Source: Selenomonadaceae bacterium
GTDB taxonomy: Bacteria; Bacillota; Negativicutes; Selenomonadales; Selenomonadaceae
DNA: 64,000 bases
Reading direction: 5' to 3'
Assembly: GCA_017549815.1 (NCBI GenBank)
Contig: JAFYNH010000066.1
Coordinates: 1-64,000 of the forward strand
Shown here: positions 1 through 6,380 of the stretch, one piece after another
Layout of the letters: each line of letters starts with the position of its first letter
Position numbering within the stretch: position 1 is the stretch's first letter
Notes under the pieces: generated by a model
Told to the model about the DNA's origin: nothing
Database searches by the model: none
Seen by the model: only the letters and a program-made list of their open reading frames with translations
Translations under genes and position numbers: made by a program

Positions 1-29
1 ATAAAAAATTTAATTACTTTGTCAAGCAT
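1..29 (-). CDS. 5' end of an unidentified gene leaving the window
   Basis: An ATG at 29 on the minus strand opens nine codons (MLDKVIKFF) that run off the left edge. A very good ribosome binding site, GGAGGTG, lies six bases upstream (complement of about 36-42), which is why the start is believable. Nothing can be said about the product. Confidence 0.45.
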
Positions 30-153
30 ATACTTCACCTCCCATAAAGTTTACGCAAGCCTAGCATATCATTCTGAAAACTTAATGATTAACGTCAAGC
101 AGGAAGAATTTCTTAACTTTATTTAATAAATATGAGGTTGGGAAGTTTTTCGT

Positions 154-182
154 TTGACTGTGAAAAATTTTTCTGATAGAAT
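154..182 (+). promoter_or_regulatory. sigma-A type promoter for the gene at 201
   Basis: The -35 box TTGACT (154-159) is separated by exactly 17 bases from the -10 box TAGAAT (177-182), which carries a TGA extension at 174-176. The spacer contains an A5T5 run. The predicted transcript start is about 12 bases before the ATG at 201. Confidence 0.75.
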
Positions 183-200
183 CGTTTCGAGGTGATTGAA

Positions 201-458
201 ATGGCAGAAATGATGAATTTTGCGATTGACATTAAAGATGTACAGACATTTGAAGAAAAAACGGGCTTGAAATTTGTTGACGGCATGAAATTGTTAATGG
301 ATAATCTCAAATATGGCGGTGAATTGGGACTTGACCCATTTTGGAGCGAAGAGAATCAAAATTTACTTTCAAAATCGATTCGGGAACTGGAAGAAGGCAA
401 AGGCATAATGTTTACGGCGGAAGAATGGGAGAAATTCGTCAATGAACAAGAAATTTAG
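201..458 (+). CDS. small acidic protein, possible RelB/DinJ-like antitoxin
   Basis: This 85-residue protein starts at ATG 201, chosen because GAGGTG at 188-193 is well placed; a GTG at 192 lies inside that site. The C-terminal half reads DPFWSEENQ, then SIRELEEGKG, then FTAEEWEKF. That is the layout of the toxin-binding tail of RelB/DinJ-type antitoxins (PF-sxxN, K/R-SI, G-K). The N-terminal part is short and mixed, as expected for a dimerising DNA-binding region. A short overlapping reading frame at 442 resembles the beginning of a YoeB/Txe-type toxin, which supports but does not prove the assignment. It has its own promoter and terminator. It could equally be an unrelated small hypothetical. 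Confidence 0.5.
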   Translation: MAEMMNFAIDIKDVQTFEEKTGLKFVDGMKLLMDNLKYGGELGLDPFWSEENQNLLSKSIRELEEGKGIMFTAEEWEKFVNEQEI

Positions 459-585
459 CGAGCGCGGCTTTGCAGACTGCTGGAAATATCTCAATGCGGA
501 ACACATTACGGCGACAAGTAAAAAAAAAAGCCCTTCGGCAGATGTCGGAGGGTTTTCGTTTGACGGAGAAAAATTTTTCTGCTAA
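442..585 (+). pseudogene. short frame resembling the N-terminus of a YoeB/Txe toxin
   Basis: An ATG at 442 overlaps the stop of the preceding gene in another frame, as toxin genes often do. The first ~25 residues (KFSERGFADCWKYLNAEH) resemble the opening of YoeB/Txe mRNA interferases. The frame then reads straight through the terminator hairpin at 531-552, so anything after residue 28 is not a real domain. A remnant of a deleted toxin is the likeliest reading; chance similarity is possible. Confidence 0.25.
523..558 (+). terminator. intrinsic terminator
   Basis: A 9-bp stem, CCCTTCGGC (531-539) with GTCGGAGGG (544-552), has an AGAT loop and is followed by TTTT. A run of A precedes it. A near copy with a longer stem ends the next gene at 1009-1038. 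Confidence 0.8.
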
Positions 586-588
586 AGT
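560..588 (+). promoter_or_regulatory. promoter for the Gly-Gly-leader gene
   Basis: TTGACG (560-565), 17 bases, then TAAAGT (583-588). The spacer again carries an A5T5 run, almost identical to that of the promoter at 154-182. A perfect TATAAT at 614-619 has no matching -35 box and is a weaker alternative. Confidence 0.65.
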
Positions 589-648
589 ATGTAACGGAAT
601 CGGATTTGGAACGTATAATGCATAGAAAACAATTTGGAGGTTGGTAAT

Positions 649-978
649 ATGGCTAAGGAAGACAAATTCGCGGACGAAATCATGAGCGATGACGAACTCG
701 ATAACGTTGCGGGCGGAACAAGGCGTGAACTTCAATACGACGCAGCAGAGTTGCAGAAACGCGGACTTTTGCCTAATGGATGTTATATCGGTCAAGCTAT
801 TGATGTTCTTCACAAAATGGGTTACACCGGTTACCAAGCCAATTTTAGAGAAAACGTTTACACTGACAAAAGCGGCAACGTAATTTCCCGCGAACAATTC
901 TGGAAGAATTTCGACGCAGAAAACGGAACCCAAATCGTTAAACCATCCATTAAATCGTGGTTCGAAAAGACGCAGTAG
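649..978 (+). CDS. Gly-Gly-leader (Nif11-like) secreted peptide precursor
   Basis: This 109-residue precursor starts at ATG 649 behind a GGAGG at 636-640. Its first ~23 residues form an acidic leader ending DEIMSDDELDNVAGG. This is the double-glycine leader type recognised and cut by peptidase-containing ABC transporters (Nif11/bacteriocin-like families). The mature part would be about 86 residues, hydrophilic, with one Cys (GCYIGQAIDVLHKMGY) and several aromatic residues. It lacks the many Cys, Ser and Thr of a lanthipeptide core. A second gene with nearly the same leader and an unrelated body lies at 12334-12648. No modifying enzyme or transporter is adjacent. Secretion is inferred from the leader alone; the function of the body is unknown. 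Confidence 0.7.
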   Translation: MAKEDKFADEIMSDDELDNVAGGTRRELQYDAAELQKRGLLPNGCYIGQAIDVLHKMGYTGYQANFRENVYTDKSGNVISREQFWKNFDAENGTQIVKPSIKSWFEKTQ

Positions 979-998
979 AACAAACGCAGTAGAACAAA
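971..998 (+). repeat. tandem 14-bp duplication at the stop codon
   Basis: CGCAGTAGAACAAA occurs twice back to back (971-984 and 985-998). The stop codon TAG of the Gly-Gly-leader gene lies in the first copy, so the duplication did not change the protein. Confidence 0.85.
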
Positions 999-1005
999 CA
1001 AATAG

Positions 1006-1038
1006 AAAAGCCCTTCGGCGGTTGTCGGAGGGCTTTTT
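1006..1038. terminator. bidirectional intrinsic terminator
   Basis: An 11-bp stem, AGCCCTTCGGC (1009-1019) with GTCGGAGGGCT (1024-1034), has a T run on the right and an A run on the left. It sits between the convergent Gly-Gly-leader gene and coaBC and can serve both. Confidence 0.85.
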
Positions 1039-1061
1039 CGTTTCACTTTGGTTATTTAGTA

Positions 1062-2276
1062 TCAAGCGGGGAAGAATTTTTTATCTTTGTCTAACAAATT
1101 GGCGACGCGCTCAATGATTTTCTCGGCGAGAGCGGCTTTGCTCATCTTGTCGAAGGTTTCAACGTCGCCTTCGCGCCAAATAATCGTCGCAATGTTTGTC
1201 GAGACGCCAAAGCCCGCGCCTTCCGCCGTCACGTCGTTTGCAACAATGAAGTCAAGATTTTTTTCGACGAGTTTTTTATTGGCGTATTCCAAAATGTTTT
1301 GAGTTTCAACCGCAAAGCCGACGAGGACTTGATTTTTCTTCAAAGTGCCGAGTTCGCGGAGAATATCTGGGTTTTTTACGAGTTCGAGCGTTAAAGTTTC
1401 GGAGGATTTTTTAATTTTCTGCGCGGCGGGAGTTTTAACGCGGTAATCGGCGACTGCGGCGGACATTATCACTGCGTCGGCGGTTTCAAACTCTTTTAGA
1501 ACTTCATTGCGCATTTCGATAGCGGATTCGACTTTTACAAAGTGCTTTAAACCGTTGGGAGGCTCAATTTCGGCTTTACCGGAGATTAAAATTACTTCCG
1601 CGCCGTTTTTTACTGCAGATTTGGCAATTTCGTATCCCATACGCCCGCTTGAACGATTTCCGATATATCGAACGGGATCTATCGCCTCGACAGTGCCGCC
1701 GGCGGTTACGAGGATTTTTTTACCGCTTAAAACTTTTGGAGCAAGTATTTTTTCGATTTCCGCGCAGATTTCTTGAGGTTCGGGCAAGCGACCTTTGCCG
1801 ACGGTTCCGCAAGCTAAATTTCCCGATGCTGGCTCCAAAATTTGCACTCCGCGAGCTTTTAAAATGTTTAAATTCGCTTGAGTGGCAGGATTATTGAACA
1901 TTTTGGTATTCATAGACGGCGCGAGGAGAATTTTTTTATCGAAAGCCAAAATAGTCGTGGTTAGTAAGTCGTCGGCGATACCGTGCGCCATTTTAGCCAA
2001 AAAATTCGCGGTAGCGGGCGCGATTAAGATTAAATCGGCGAAATCGGCTAAAGAAATATGCGCAACATTAAAATTTGCCGCATCAGCGAACAAATCGACT
2101 GACACGGCATTATTTGTAATTTCTTGAAAGGTTTTCGGCGTTACGAACTCGGTAGCGTGCTTAGTCATGATAACTTTTACATTTGCGCCCGATTTTTTAA
2201 GGCGGCTAGCGACTTCGACGACTTTATAAGCCGCAATTCCGCCCGTCACGCCGATTAAAATATTTTTATCAAGCAT
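1062..2276 (-). CDS. coaBC: coenzyme A biosynthesis bifunctional protein CoaBC
   Basis: It makes 4'-phosphopantetheine from phosphopantothenate in two steps: the C-terminal synthetase adds cysteine and the N-terminal flavoprotein decarboxylates the product. The 404 residues match the usual bifunctional length. The N-terminal half has the flavin-binding GVTGGIAAYK near residue 8 and the PSMNTKMF signature near 120. The C-terminal half (from about 185) has the synthetase motifs VTAGGTVEAIDPVRYIGN and SAAVADYR, and KNPDIL near 300. ATG 2276 follows AAAGGAG. It is the last gene of dapF-gmk-rpoZ-coaBC; a dispersed palindromic repeat fills the gap to rpoZ. coaD, a later step of the same pathway, is at 9922. 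Confidence 0.97.
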   Translation of the reverse strand: MLDKNILIGVTGGIAAYKVVEVASRLKKSGANVKVIMTKHATEFVTPKTFQEITNNAVSVDLFADAANFNVAHISLADFADLILIAPATANFLAKMAHGIADDLLTTTILAFDKKILLAPSMNTKMFNNPATQANLNILKARGVQILEPASGNLACGTVGKGRLPEPQEICAEIEKILAPKVLSGKKILVTAGGTVEAIDPVRYIGNRSSGRMGYEIAKSAVKNGAEVILISGKAEIEPPNGLKHFVKVESAIEMRNEVLKEFETADAVIMSAAVADYRVKTPAAQKIKKSSETLTLELVKNPDILRELGTLKKNQVLVGFAVETQNILEYANKKLVEKNLDFIVANDVTAEGAGFGVSTNIATIIWREGDVETFDKMSKAALAEKIIERVANLLDKDKKFFPA

Positions 2277-2286
2277 TTTTTCTCCT

Positions 2287-2341
2287 TTAGCTTTTAGCTT
2301 AGAGCTTTGAGCTTTCAGACAGCTATCCTTAAAGCTAAAAT
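2287..2341. repeat. AGCTTT palindromic repeat, copy 1
   Basis: A diverged, shortened copy of the element seen almost identically at 29021 and 60564. Left-arm units AGCTTTTAGCTTAGAGCTTT are followed by CAGACAGCTATCC and a short right arm TTAAAGCTAAAA. It lies between rpoZ and coaBC. Confidence 0.7.
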
Positions 2342-2563
2342 CTAATCCTTTATCGTGTAAGTGATTTTTCCCTCGTTAATTTCTTCCATTGCGTTGGTAA
2401 CGTATTTATTAGCGCGATTTTCCACTCTACACGGTGCGCCGCTCAAAAGTTCCCGCGCTCTTTTACTTGCAAGGACGACAAGCGCGTAGCGGCTATGAGT
2501 TTGTTTCAACATAGAATCCGTTGACGGATTGACCATGCTAAGCACATCTTCTTTAAGTTTCAT
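2342..2563 (-). CDS. rpoZ: RNA polymerase omega subunit
   Basis: This 73-residue protein helps assemble and stabilise RNA polymerase by clamping the beta-prime subunit. The family signature is visible: SRYALVVLASKRARELL in the first half, then ENRANKYVTNAMEEINEGKI. The start follows the gmk stop directly, so the two are translationally close. The order gmk-rpoZ-coaBC is conserved in Firmicutes. Confidence 0.95.
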   Translation of the reverse strand: MKLKEDVLSMVNPSTDSMLKQTHSRYALVVLASKRARELLSGAPCRVENRANKYVTNAMEEINEGKITYTIKD

Positions 2564-3169
2564 TTAAAATCCCTTCTCAAATTCAAATTTATCTGCGTTC
2601 CTAGCGACTTTTAAGCGTTCCGCCGTCAAAATCGCTTTAATCTGCGCGGCGGCATTGTCAATCGTGTCATTAACGACGACATAATCATATTCAAGCCCAA
2701 TTTTTATCTCCGAGACTGCGTTTTTCAATCTGCGCGATAAAGATTCGGGCGTTTCGGTGCCGCGTCCTTCGATTCGATTTTTAAGTTCTTCAAGCGACGG
2801 CGGCAACAGGAAAATATAAACTCCGTCTGGACATTTTTTCTTAACGTTAAGTGCGCCTTGAACGTCTATTTCTAAAATTATGTCCTCGCCGCGATTAAGT
2901 CGCTCTTCGATTTTATTTAACGGCGTCCCATAAAAGTTTCCGTAGACTTCGGCGTATTCAAGGAATTTCCCTTCTGAAATCCAGCTTTTGAACTCGTCAA
3001 CGCTCAAAAAGTAATATTCTCTGCCGTCGACTTCACCGGGGCGCGGTGTCCTAGTCGTAGCAGAGATAGAATAGGCGACTTCGGGCAAGTCAGCCAGTAA
3101 TTTTTTGCAAATCGTGCCCTTACCTGTGCCGCTTGCCCCCGAAATCACTATCAATAAGCCCTTGCTCAT
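2564..3169 (-). CDS. gmk: guanylate kinase
   Basis: It phosphorylates GMP to GDP with ATP. The 201-residue protein has the P-loop GASGTGKGT at residues 9-17, the GMP-binding segment TTRTPRPGEVDGREYYF near 40-57, and the lid region with RGTETPESLSRR near 135. The start codon overlaps the dapF stop by one base (TAATG), which implies translational coupling. A second, divergent P-loop protein of similar fold is encoded at 26867. Confidence 0.97.
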   Translation of the reverse strand: MSKGLLIVISGASGTGKGTICKKLLADLPEVAYSISATTRTPRPGEVDGREYYFLSVDEFKSWISEGKFLEYAEVYGNFYGTPLNKIEERLNRGEDIILEIDVQGALNVKKKCPDGVYIFLLPPSLEELKNRIEGRGTETPESLSRRLKNAVSEIKIGLEYDYVVVNDTIDNAAAQIKAILTAERLKVARNADKFEFEKGF

Positions 3170-3984
3170 TAAAATTCACCGACAAAAACTTTTTCAGCCG
3201 CGCCCGTCATGAAAATATGATTATTCGTGCGCCACTCAATCTGAAGTTCGCCGCCGTCAAGAATAACCGTCGATTTTTTACCCGCTTTGCCGTTCAAATT
3301 CGCCGCAACCGCCGTAGCACAGGCTCCAGTGCCGCAAGCCATTGTTATTCCGCTACCGCGTTCCCAAACTCTCATGCGCAACTTATTTTCGCCGACAACC
3401 TGAACAAATTCCGTATTCGTCCTGCGCGGGAAAAATTCATGCGTCTCGAATTTGTGCCCGATATGCTCCAAATCGACTTTATCAATATCGTCAACGAAAA
3501 TCACGCAATGCGGGTTGCCCATAGATACGCAAGTCATCTTGTAGGTCACGCCGTCAACTTTAATCGGCTCGCCGACCAATTTTTGAGAACCAAAACCCGC
3601 GACGGGAATTAAATCGGCACTGAAAATCGGCTCGCCCATGTCGACGGTAACCAAGCCATATTTCATGCTGACGGTAAGGACGCCCGCGCCCGTTTCAACC
3701 GTTAAATCGTCGTCGGAGAAAAATTTATCGCCGCTCAAAAGATAACGCGCAAAACAACGAATTCCGTTGCCGCACATTTCCGGCTCCGTGCCGTCCGCAT
3801 TGAAAATTCTCATGCGAGTCGCCGCTTTGGTCGAGCTTTGCACGTAAATAATTCCGTCCGCGCCGATTCCAAAATGCCTGTCGCACAACTGACGAATTTT
3901 TTCGGGACTTTCAATCTCGTTGCCTGCGCGGTCGATAATTATAAAATCGTTGCCGCAACCTTGCCATTTCTCAAATTTCTGCAA
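3169..3984 (-). CDS. dapF: diaminopimelate epimerase
   Basis: It interconverts LL- and meso-diaminopimelate for lysine and peptidoglycan synthesis. The 271 residues carry both catalytic cysteine motifs, MCGNGIRCFARY near residue 70 and ACGTGACAT near 217, and the N-terminal GCGNDFI. The start is TTG at 3984, eight bases from AAGGAGGC. A clear promoter lies upstream at 4011-4039. Placing dapF at the head of gmk-rpoZ-coaBC is less usual than having yicC/remA there. Confidence 0.96.
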   Translation of the reverse strand: MQKFEKWQGCGNDFIIIDRAGNEIESPEKIRQLCDRHFGIGADGIIYVQSSTKAATRMRIFNADGTEPEMCGNGIRCFARYLLSGDKFFSDDDLTVETGAGVLTVSMKYGLVTVDMGEPIFSADLIPVAGFGSQKLVGEPIKVDGVTYKMTCVSMGNPHCVIFVDDIDKVDLEHIGHKFETHEFFPRRTNTEFVQVVGENKLRMRVWERGSGITMACGTGACATAVAANLNGKAGKKSTVILDGGELQIEWRTNNHIFMTGAAEKVFVGEF

Positions 3985-4010
3985 AATAATCAGCCTCCTT
4001 TGATTCGCGC

Positions 4011-4039
4011 AGTATACTACTTTTTTACTAAATCTGCAA
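4011..4039 (-). promoter_or_regulatory. promoter of the dapF-gmk-rpoZ-coaBC operon
   Basis: On the minus strand TTGCAG (4039-4034) is 17 bases from TATACT (4016-4011). The transcript would start about 20 bases before the dapF TTG codon. Confidence 0.7.
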
Positions 4040-4092
4040 CAAAAAATGACGCCGCCACTTTTAAGACGACGCCAAAAAAATTCTGCTATCTA

Positions 4093-4995
4093 TTATGCCT
4101 TTTTAAATGCGCTCTTAGGTTGTTTGCAGCGCGGACAGAATTCGGGCGGTTCGTCGCCAAAATGTTCGTAGCCGCAAACACTGCAAACCCATTTAGTGCC
4201 GCTGACTTTTTGCGGAGTTTCCTCCTCGACAACGGAAAGTTCTTCAGCGTCGGGGAGTTCCATAATTTTTTGCCCGTCAAGATTTTCAAGCGCAAGCGGC
4301 GTGTGCGTCGAAAGATAAACCGTCTTATTCTCCTTGATGAAGGCGCGAACTTTGCTCAACGTGTCGCGAGCGGCGGACAAATCCTCGAAGGCAACCGACA
4401 ATTTATTTTCAATCAACGCCTCGTCGGTGTAGGTAACGTCGCCATGAATCATGTAGAAAATATCGCCCGCCTCGACGATAACGATACTGTTGCCCTTCGT
4501 GTGACCGGGCGCGAAGATATAATAAACTCCGTCGGCGATTTTTTGACAGGCGGGGAAATTTTTATAGGCTCCGTCGGTAAAGTCGACGCGAACAACATTA
4601 TCGCCCGTCAATTTCATATCGTCCGCCTCAATGCGCGAAATATAAATTTTGGCGTTCGGGAAATGGCGGAGTTCGCCCGTATGGTCGGGGTGTTTATGCG
4701 TGATAAGAATTTTGGAAACCTGCGCGGGCTCGTAACCAGCAACTTTCAGCGCGTCAATGTAATTGTTAATCTTGTCGCCAAAAGTTATCACTGAGTCTTT
4801 GGTAACGGGGAATTCTTCCTCTGCCGGAAAGCCCGTATCGACCAAAATAATTTCTTTGCCCGTGTCAATAACAAAATTTTGCAAGCTCGAACGAAGTTTT
4901 TCTTCCTTAATCGAACCCGCAGGCAAGCCGCCGCCGCAAGCGAACGACTTCATCATAAAGCCGCCGTCAAAAAGTTTAACCGCTGAGATTTTCAT
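4093..4995 (-). CDS. metallo-beta-lactamase-fold hydrolase with C-terminal rubredoxin-like domain
   Basis: A 300-residue two-domain protein. Residues ~1-240 form a metallo-beta-lactamase fold with the metal motif THKHPDHTGEL near 112, VDTGFP near 60, the second histidine in FAPGHTKGN and an aspartate in IHGDVTY. The layout resembles AHL-lactonase-like members. The last ~35 residues (WVCSVCGYEHFGDEPPEFC, then PRCKQPKSAF) form a rubredoxin/rubrerythrin-type CxxC...CxxC metal site. There is no flavodoxin domain, so this is not a flavorubredoxin. ATG 4995 was chosen because GGAGG at 5006-5010 precedes it; an upstream ATG at 5040 has no such site and sits in the promoter. The substrate is unknown. 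A redox-linked hydrolase or an oxygen-stress enzyme is possible. Confidence 0.85.
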   Translation of the reverse strand: MKISAVKLFDGGFMMKSFACGGGLPAGSIKEEKLRSSLQNFVIDTGKEIILVDTGFPAEEEFPVTKDSVITFGDKINNYIDALKVAGYEPAQVSKILITHKHPDHTGELRHFPNAKIYISRIEADDMKLTGDNVVRVDFTDGAYKNFPACQKIADGVYYIFAPGHTKGNSIVIVEAGDIFYMIHGDVTYTDEALIENKLSVAFEDLSAARDTLSKVRAFIKENKTVYLSTHTPLALENLDGQKIMELPDAEELSVVEEETPQKVSGTKWVCSVCGYEHFGDEPPEFCPRCKQPKSAFKKA

Positions 4996-5021
4996 TTTTT
5001 TTACGCCTCCTTTATGTGTTG

Positions 5022-5072
5022 AGTATATTACTTTTCGCAAGTCTTTGCAACCACATTAGTCTTTGCTATAAT
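5022..5072. promoter_or_regulatory. divergent promoters sharing a palindromic -35 box
   Basis: TTGCAA at 5045-5050 is its own reverse complement. Leftward it is 17 bases from TATACT (complement of 5022-5027). Rightward TTTGCA (5044-5049) is 17 bases from a perfect TATAAT (5067-5072) with a TGC extension. The two genes at 4995 and 5100 would compete for one -35 element. Confidence 0.7.
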
Positions 5073-5099
5073 ATAAAAAAATTTTTGGGGGCAAATTTA

Positions 5100-6380
5100 T
5101 TGGAAGGTATCATAACTAAAATCGAATCGGGCAGTCTCGCGGAGGAATTGGAGCTTGAAATCGGCGATAAAATTCTAAAAATCAACGGAAAAGCTCCGCA
5201 GGACATCATTGAACTAAGTTTTTTAATGGCGGACGAGGAAATTGAGCTGTTAATCGAACATACGGACGGCGAGCGCGAGATTATTGAATTTGAAAAGGAT
5301 ATTGATGAAGAATTTGGCGCGGAATTTGAATCGGCGGTATTTGACGGCGTTCGGCGTTGCAAAAATCATTGCGTATTCTGCTTTGTCGATATGATAGCTC
5401 CGAACATGCGCAAAACTTTAAATATCAAGGACGATGATTATCGCTTATCATTTTTATTCGGGAATTTCATAACGCTGACGAATTTAACGGCAAAGGACTT
5501 TAAGCGCATAAAAAAATATCATTTATCTCCGCTGTTTATCTCAATTCACGCTATGAATCCTGACTTGCGAGCAAAAATATTGAGAACGCCGCTTGGAAAG
5601 AATATAAAAACGCAACTTGACGAGCTGGACAAGGCGGGAATCGAATATCACACTCAAGTTGTACTTTGCAAGGATTTAAATGGCGGCGCGGAATTGGACT
5701 TCACAATCTCGGAAATATTAAAGCGTCCGAACGCATTGAGCTTGGCGATTGTGCCCGTCGGAATAACAAAATATCGGCGCGACAAGTTCCCGATAACGCA
5801 ATTCGATAAAGAATCAGCGGCAAAAGTTATTGAGCAAGTCGAAAAGTGGCAGGAAAAAGCTCGCGCAGATTTAGGACGGACTTTTGTATATTTGGGCGAT
5901 GAATTTTATTTGCTAGCCGAAAAAAATTTGCCGCCCGCCGAGTTTTATGACGATTTTCCGCAAATAGAAAACGGAATCGGCATGACGCGCAATTTTATTG
6001 AGGAACTAGGAACTAGGGACTTGGGACTTGGGATTAGAGATAAAAATTTAAAAATCGACGTGGTAAGCGGGACATCTTTCGCAAAAGTATTAAAAAAACT
6101 CGTCAACGCGCCGAACGTTAGAATTTTGCCCGTAGAAAATAAATTTTTCGGCTCAAAGGTAAATGTATCGGGCTTGTTGACGGGCGGTGATATAATCGCG
6201 GCATTAAAAGAAGTCGGCGAACGTGATTTAATTTTAATCCCAGCAACGGCTTTAAAGTCGGGCGAAGAAATCTTTTTGGACGACGTAAGCTTGGCAGAAA
6301 TGCGGAAAATGTTCGCGCCCGCGCAGATTTTACCAATAAGAAATGGCTTTGAATTCAGAAAAGCTCTGGAGGAGAAATAA
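5100..6380 (+). CDS. DUF512 / PDZ-like radical SAM protein
   Basis: This 426-residue protein begins with a PDZ-like segment (residues ~2-60: ITKIESGSLAEELELEIGDK). A radical SAM core follows with CKNHCVFCF near residue 88, then the DUF512 domain. It matches the family found beside der in Firmicutes and in cyanobacteria, whose reaction is unknown. The start is TTG 5100, eight bases after GGGGG at 5086-5090; upstream ATG codons lie in the promoter. It ends one base before der, with which it must be co-transcribed. Unusually, six heptamer repeat units (6002-6043) are inserted in frame and add about 14 residues around LGTRDLGLGIRDKN. Confidence 0.85.
   Translation: MEGIITKIESGSLAEELELEIGDKILKINGKAPQDIIELSFLMADEEIELLIEHTDGEREIIEFEKDIDEEFGAEFESAVFDGVRRCKNHCVFCFVDMIAPNMRKTLNIKDDDYRLSFLFGNFITLTNLTAKDFKRIKKYHLSPLFISIHAMNPDLRAKILRTPLGKNIKTQLDELDKAGIEYHTQVVLCKDLNGGAELDFTISEILKRPNALSLAIVPVGITKYRRDKFPITQFDKESAAKVIEQVEKWQEKARADLGRTFVYLGDEFYLLAEKNLPPAEFYDDFPQIENGIGMTRNFIEELGTRDLGLGIRDKNLKIDVVSGTSFAKVLKKLVNAPNVRILPVENKFFGSKVNVSGLLTGGDIIAALKEVGERDLILIPATALKSGEEIFLDDVSLAEMRKMFAPAQILPIRNGFEFRKALEEK
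6002..6043. repeat. heptamer repeat inside the DUF512 gene
   Basis: Six 7-base units (GGAACTA x2, GGGACTT x2, GGGATTA, GAGATAA) total 42 bases, so the reading frame is kept. The same units occur in intergenic DNA at 26564-26600. Confidence 0.85.

Noticed and set aside
614-619. Perfect TATAAT upstream of the Gly-Gly-leader gene
   Set aside because: No -35 box at 16-18 bases and no TG extension; the promoter at 560-588 is better.
439-1065. Minus-strand frame of 208 codons
   Set aside because: It runs antisense through two terminator hairpins and the Gly-Gly-leader gene, without a ribosome binding site. It is a shadow.
4050-4080. Apparent hairpin before the metallo-beta-lactamase stop
   Set aside because: The two GC-rich arms (GACGCCGCC and GACGACGCC) are direct, not inverted, so no stem forms.
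3838-4794. 318-codon plus-strand frame
   Set aside because: It spans the promoter of dapF and lies antisense to two well-identified genes.
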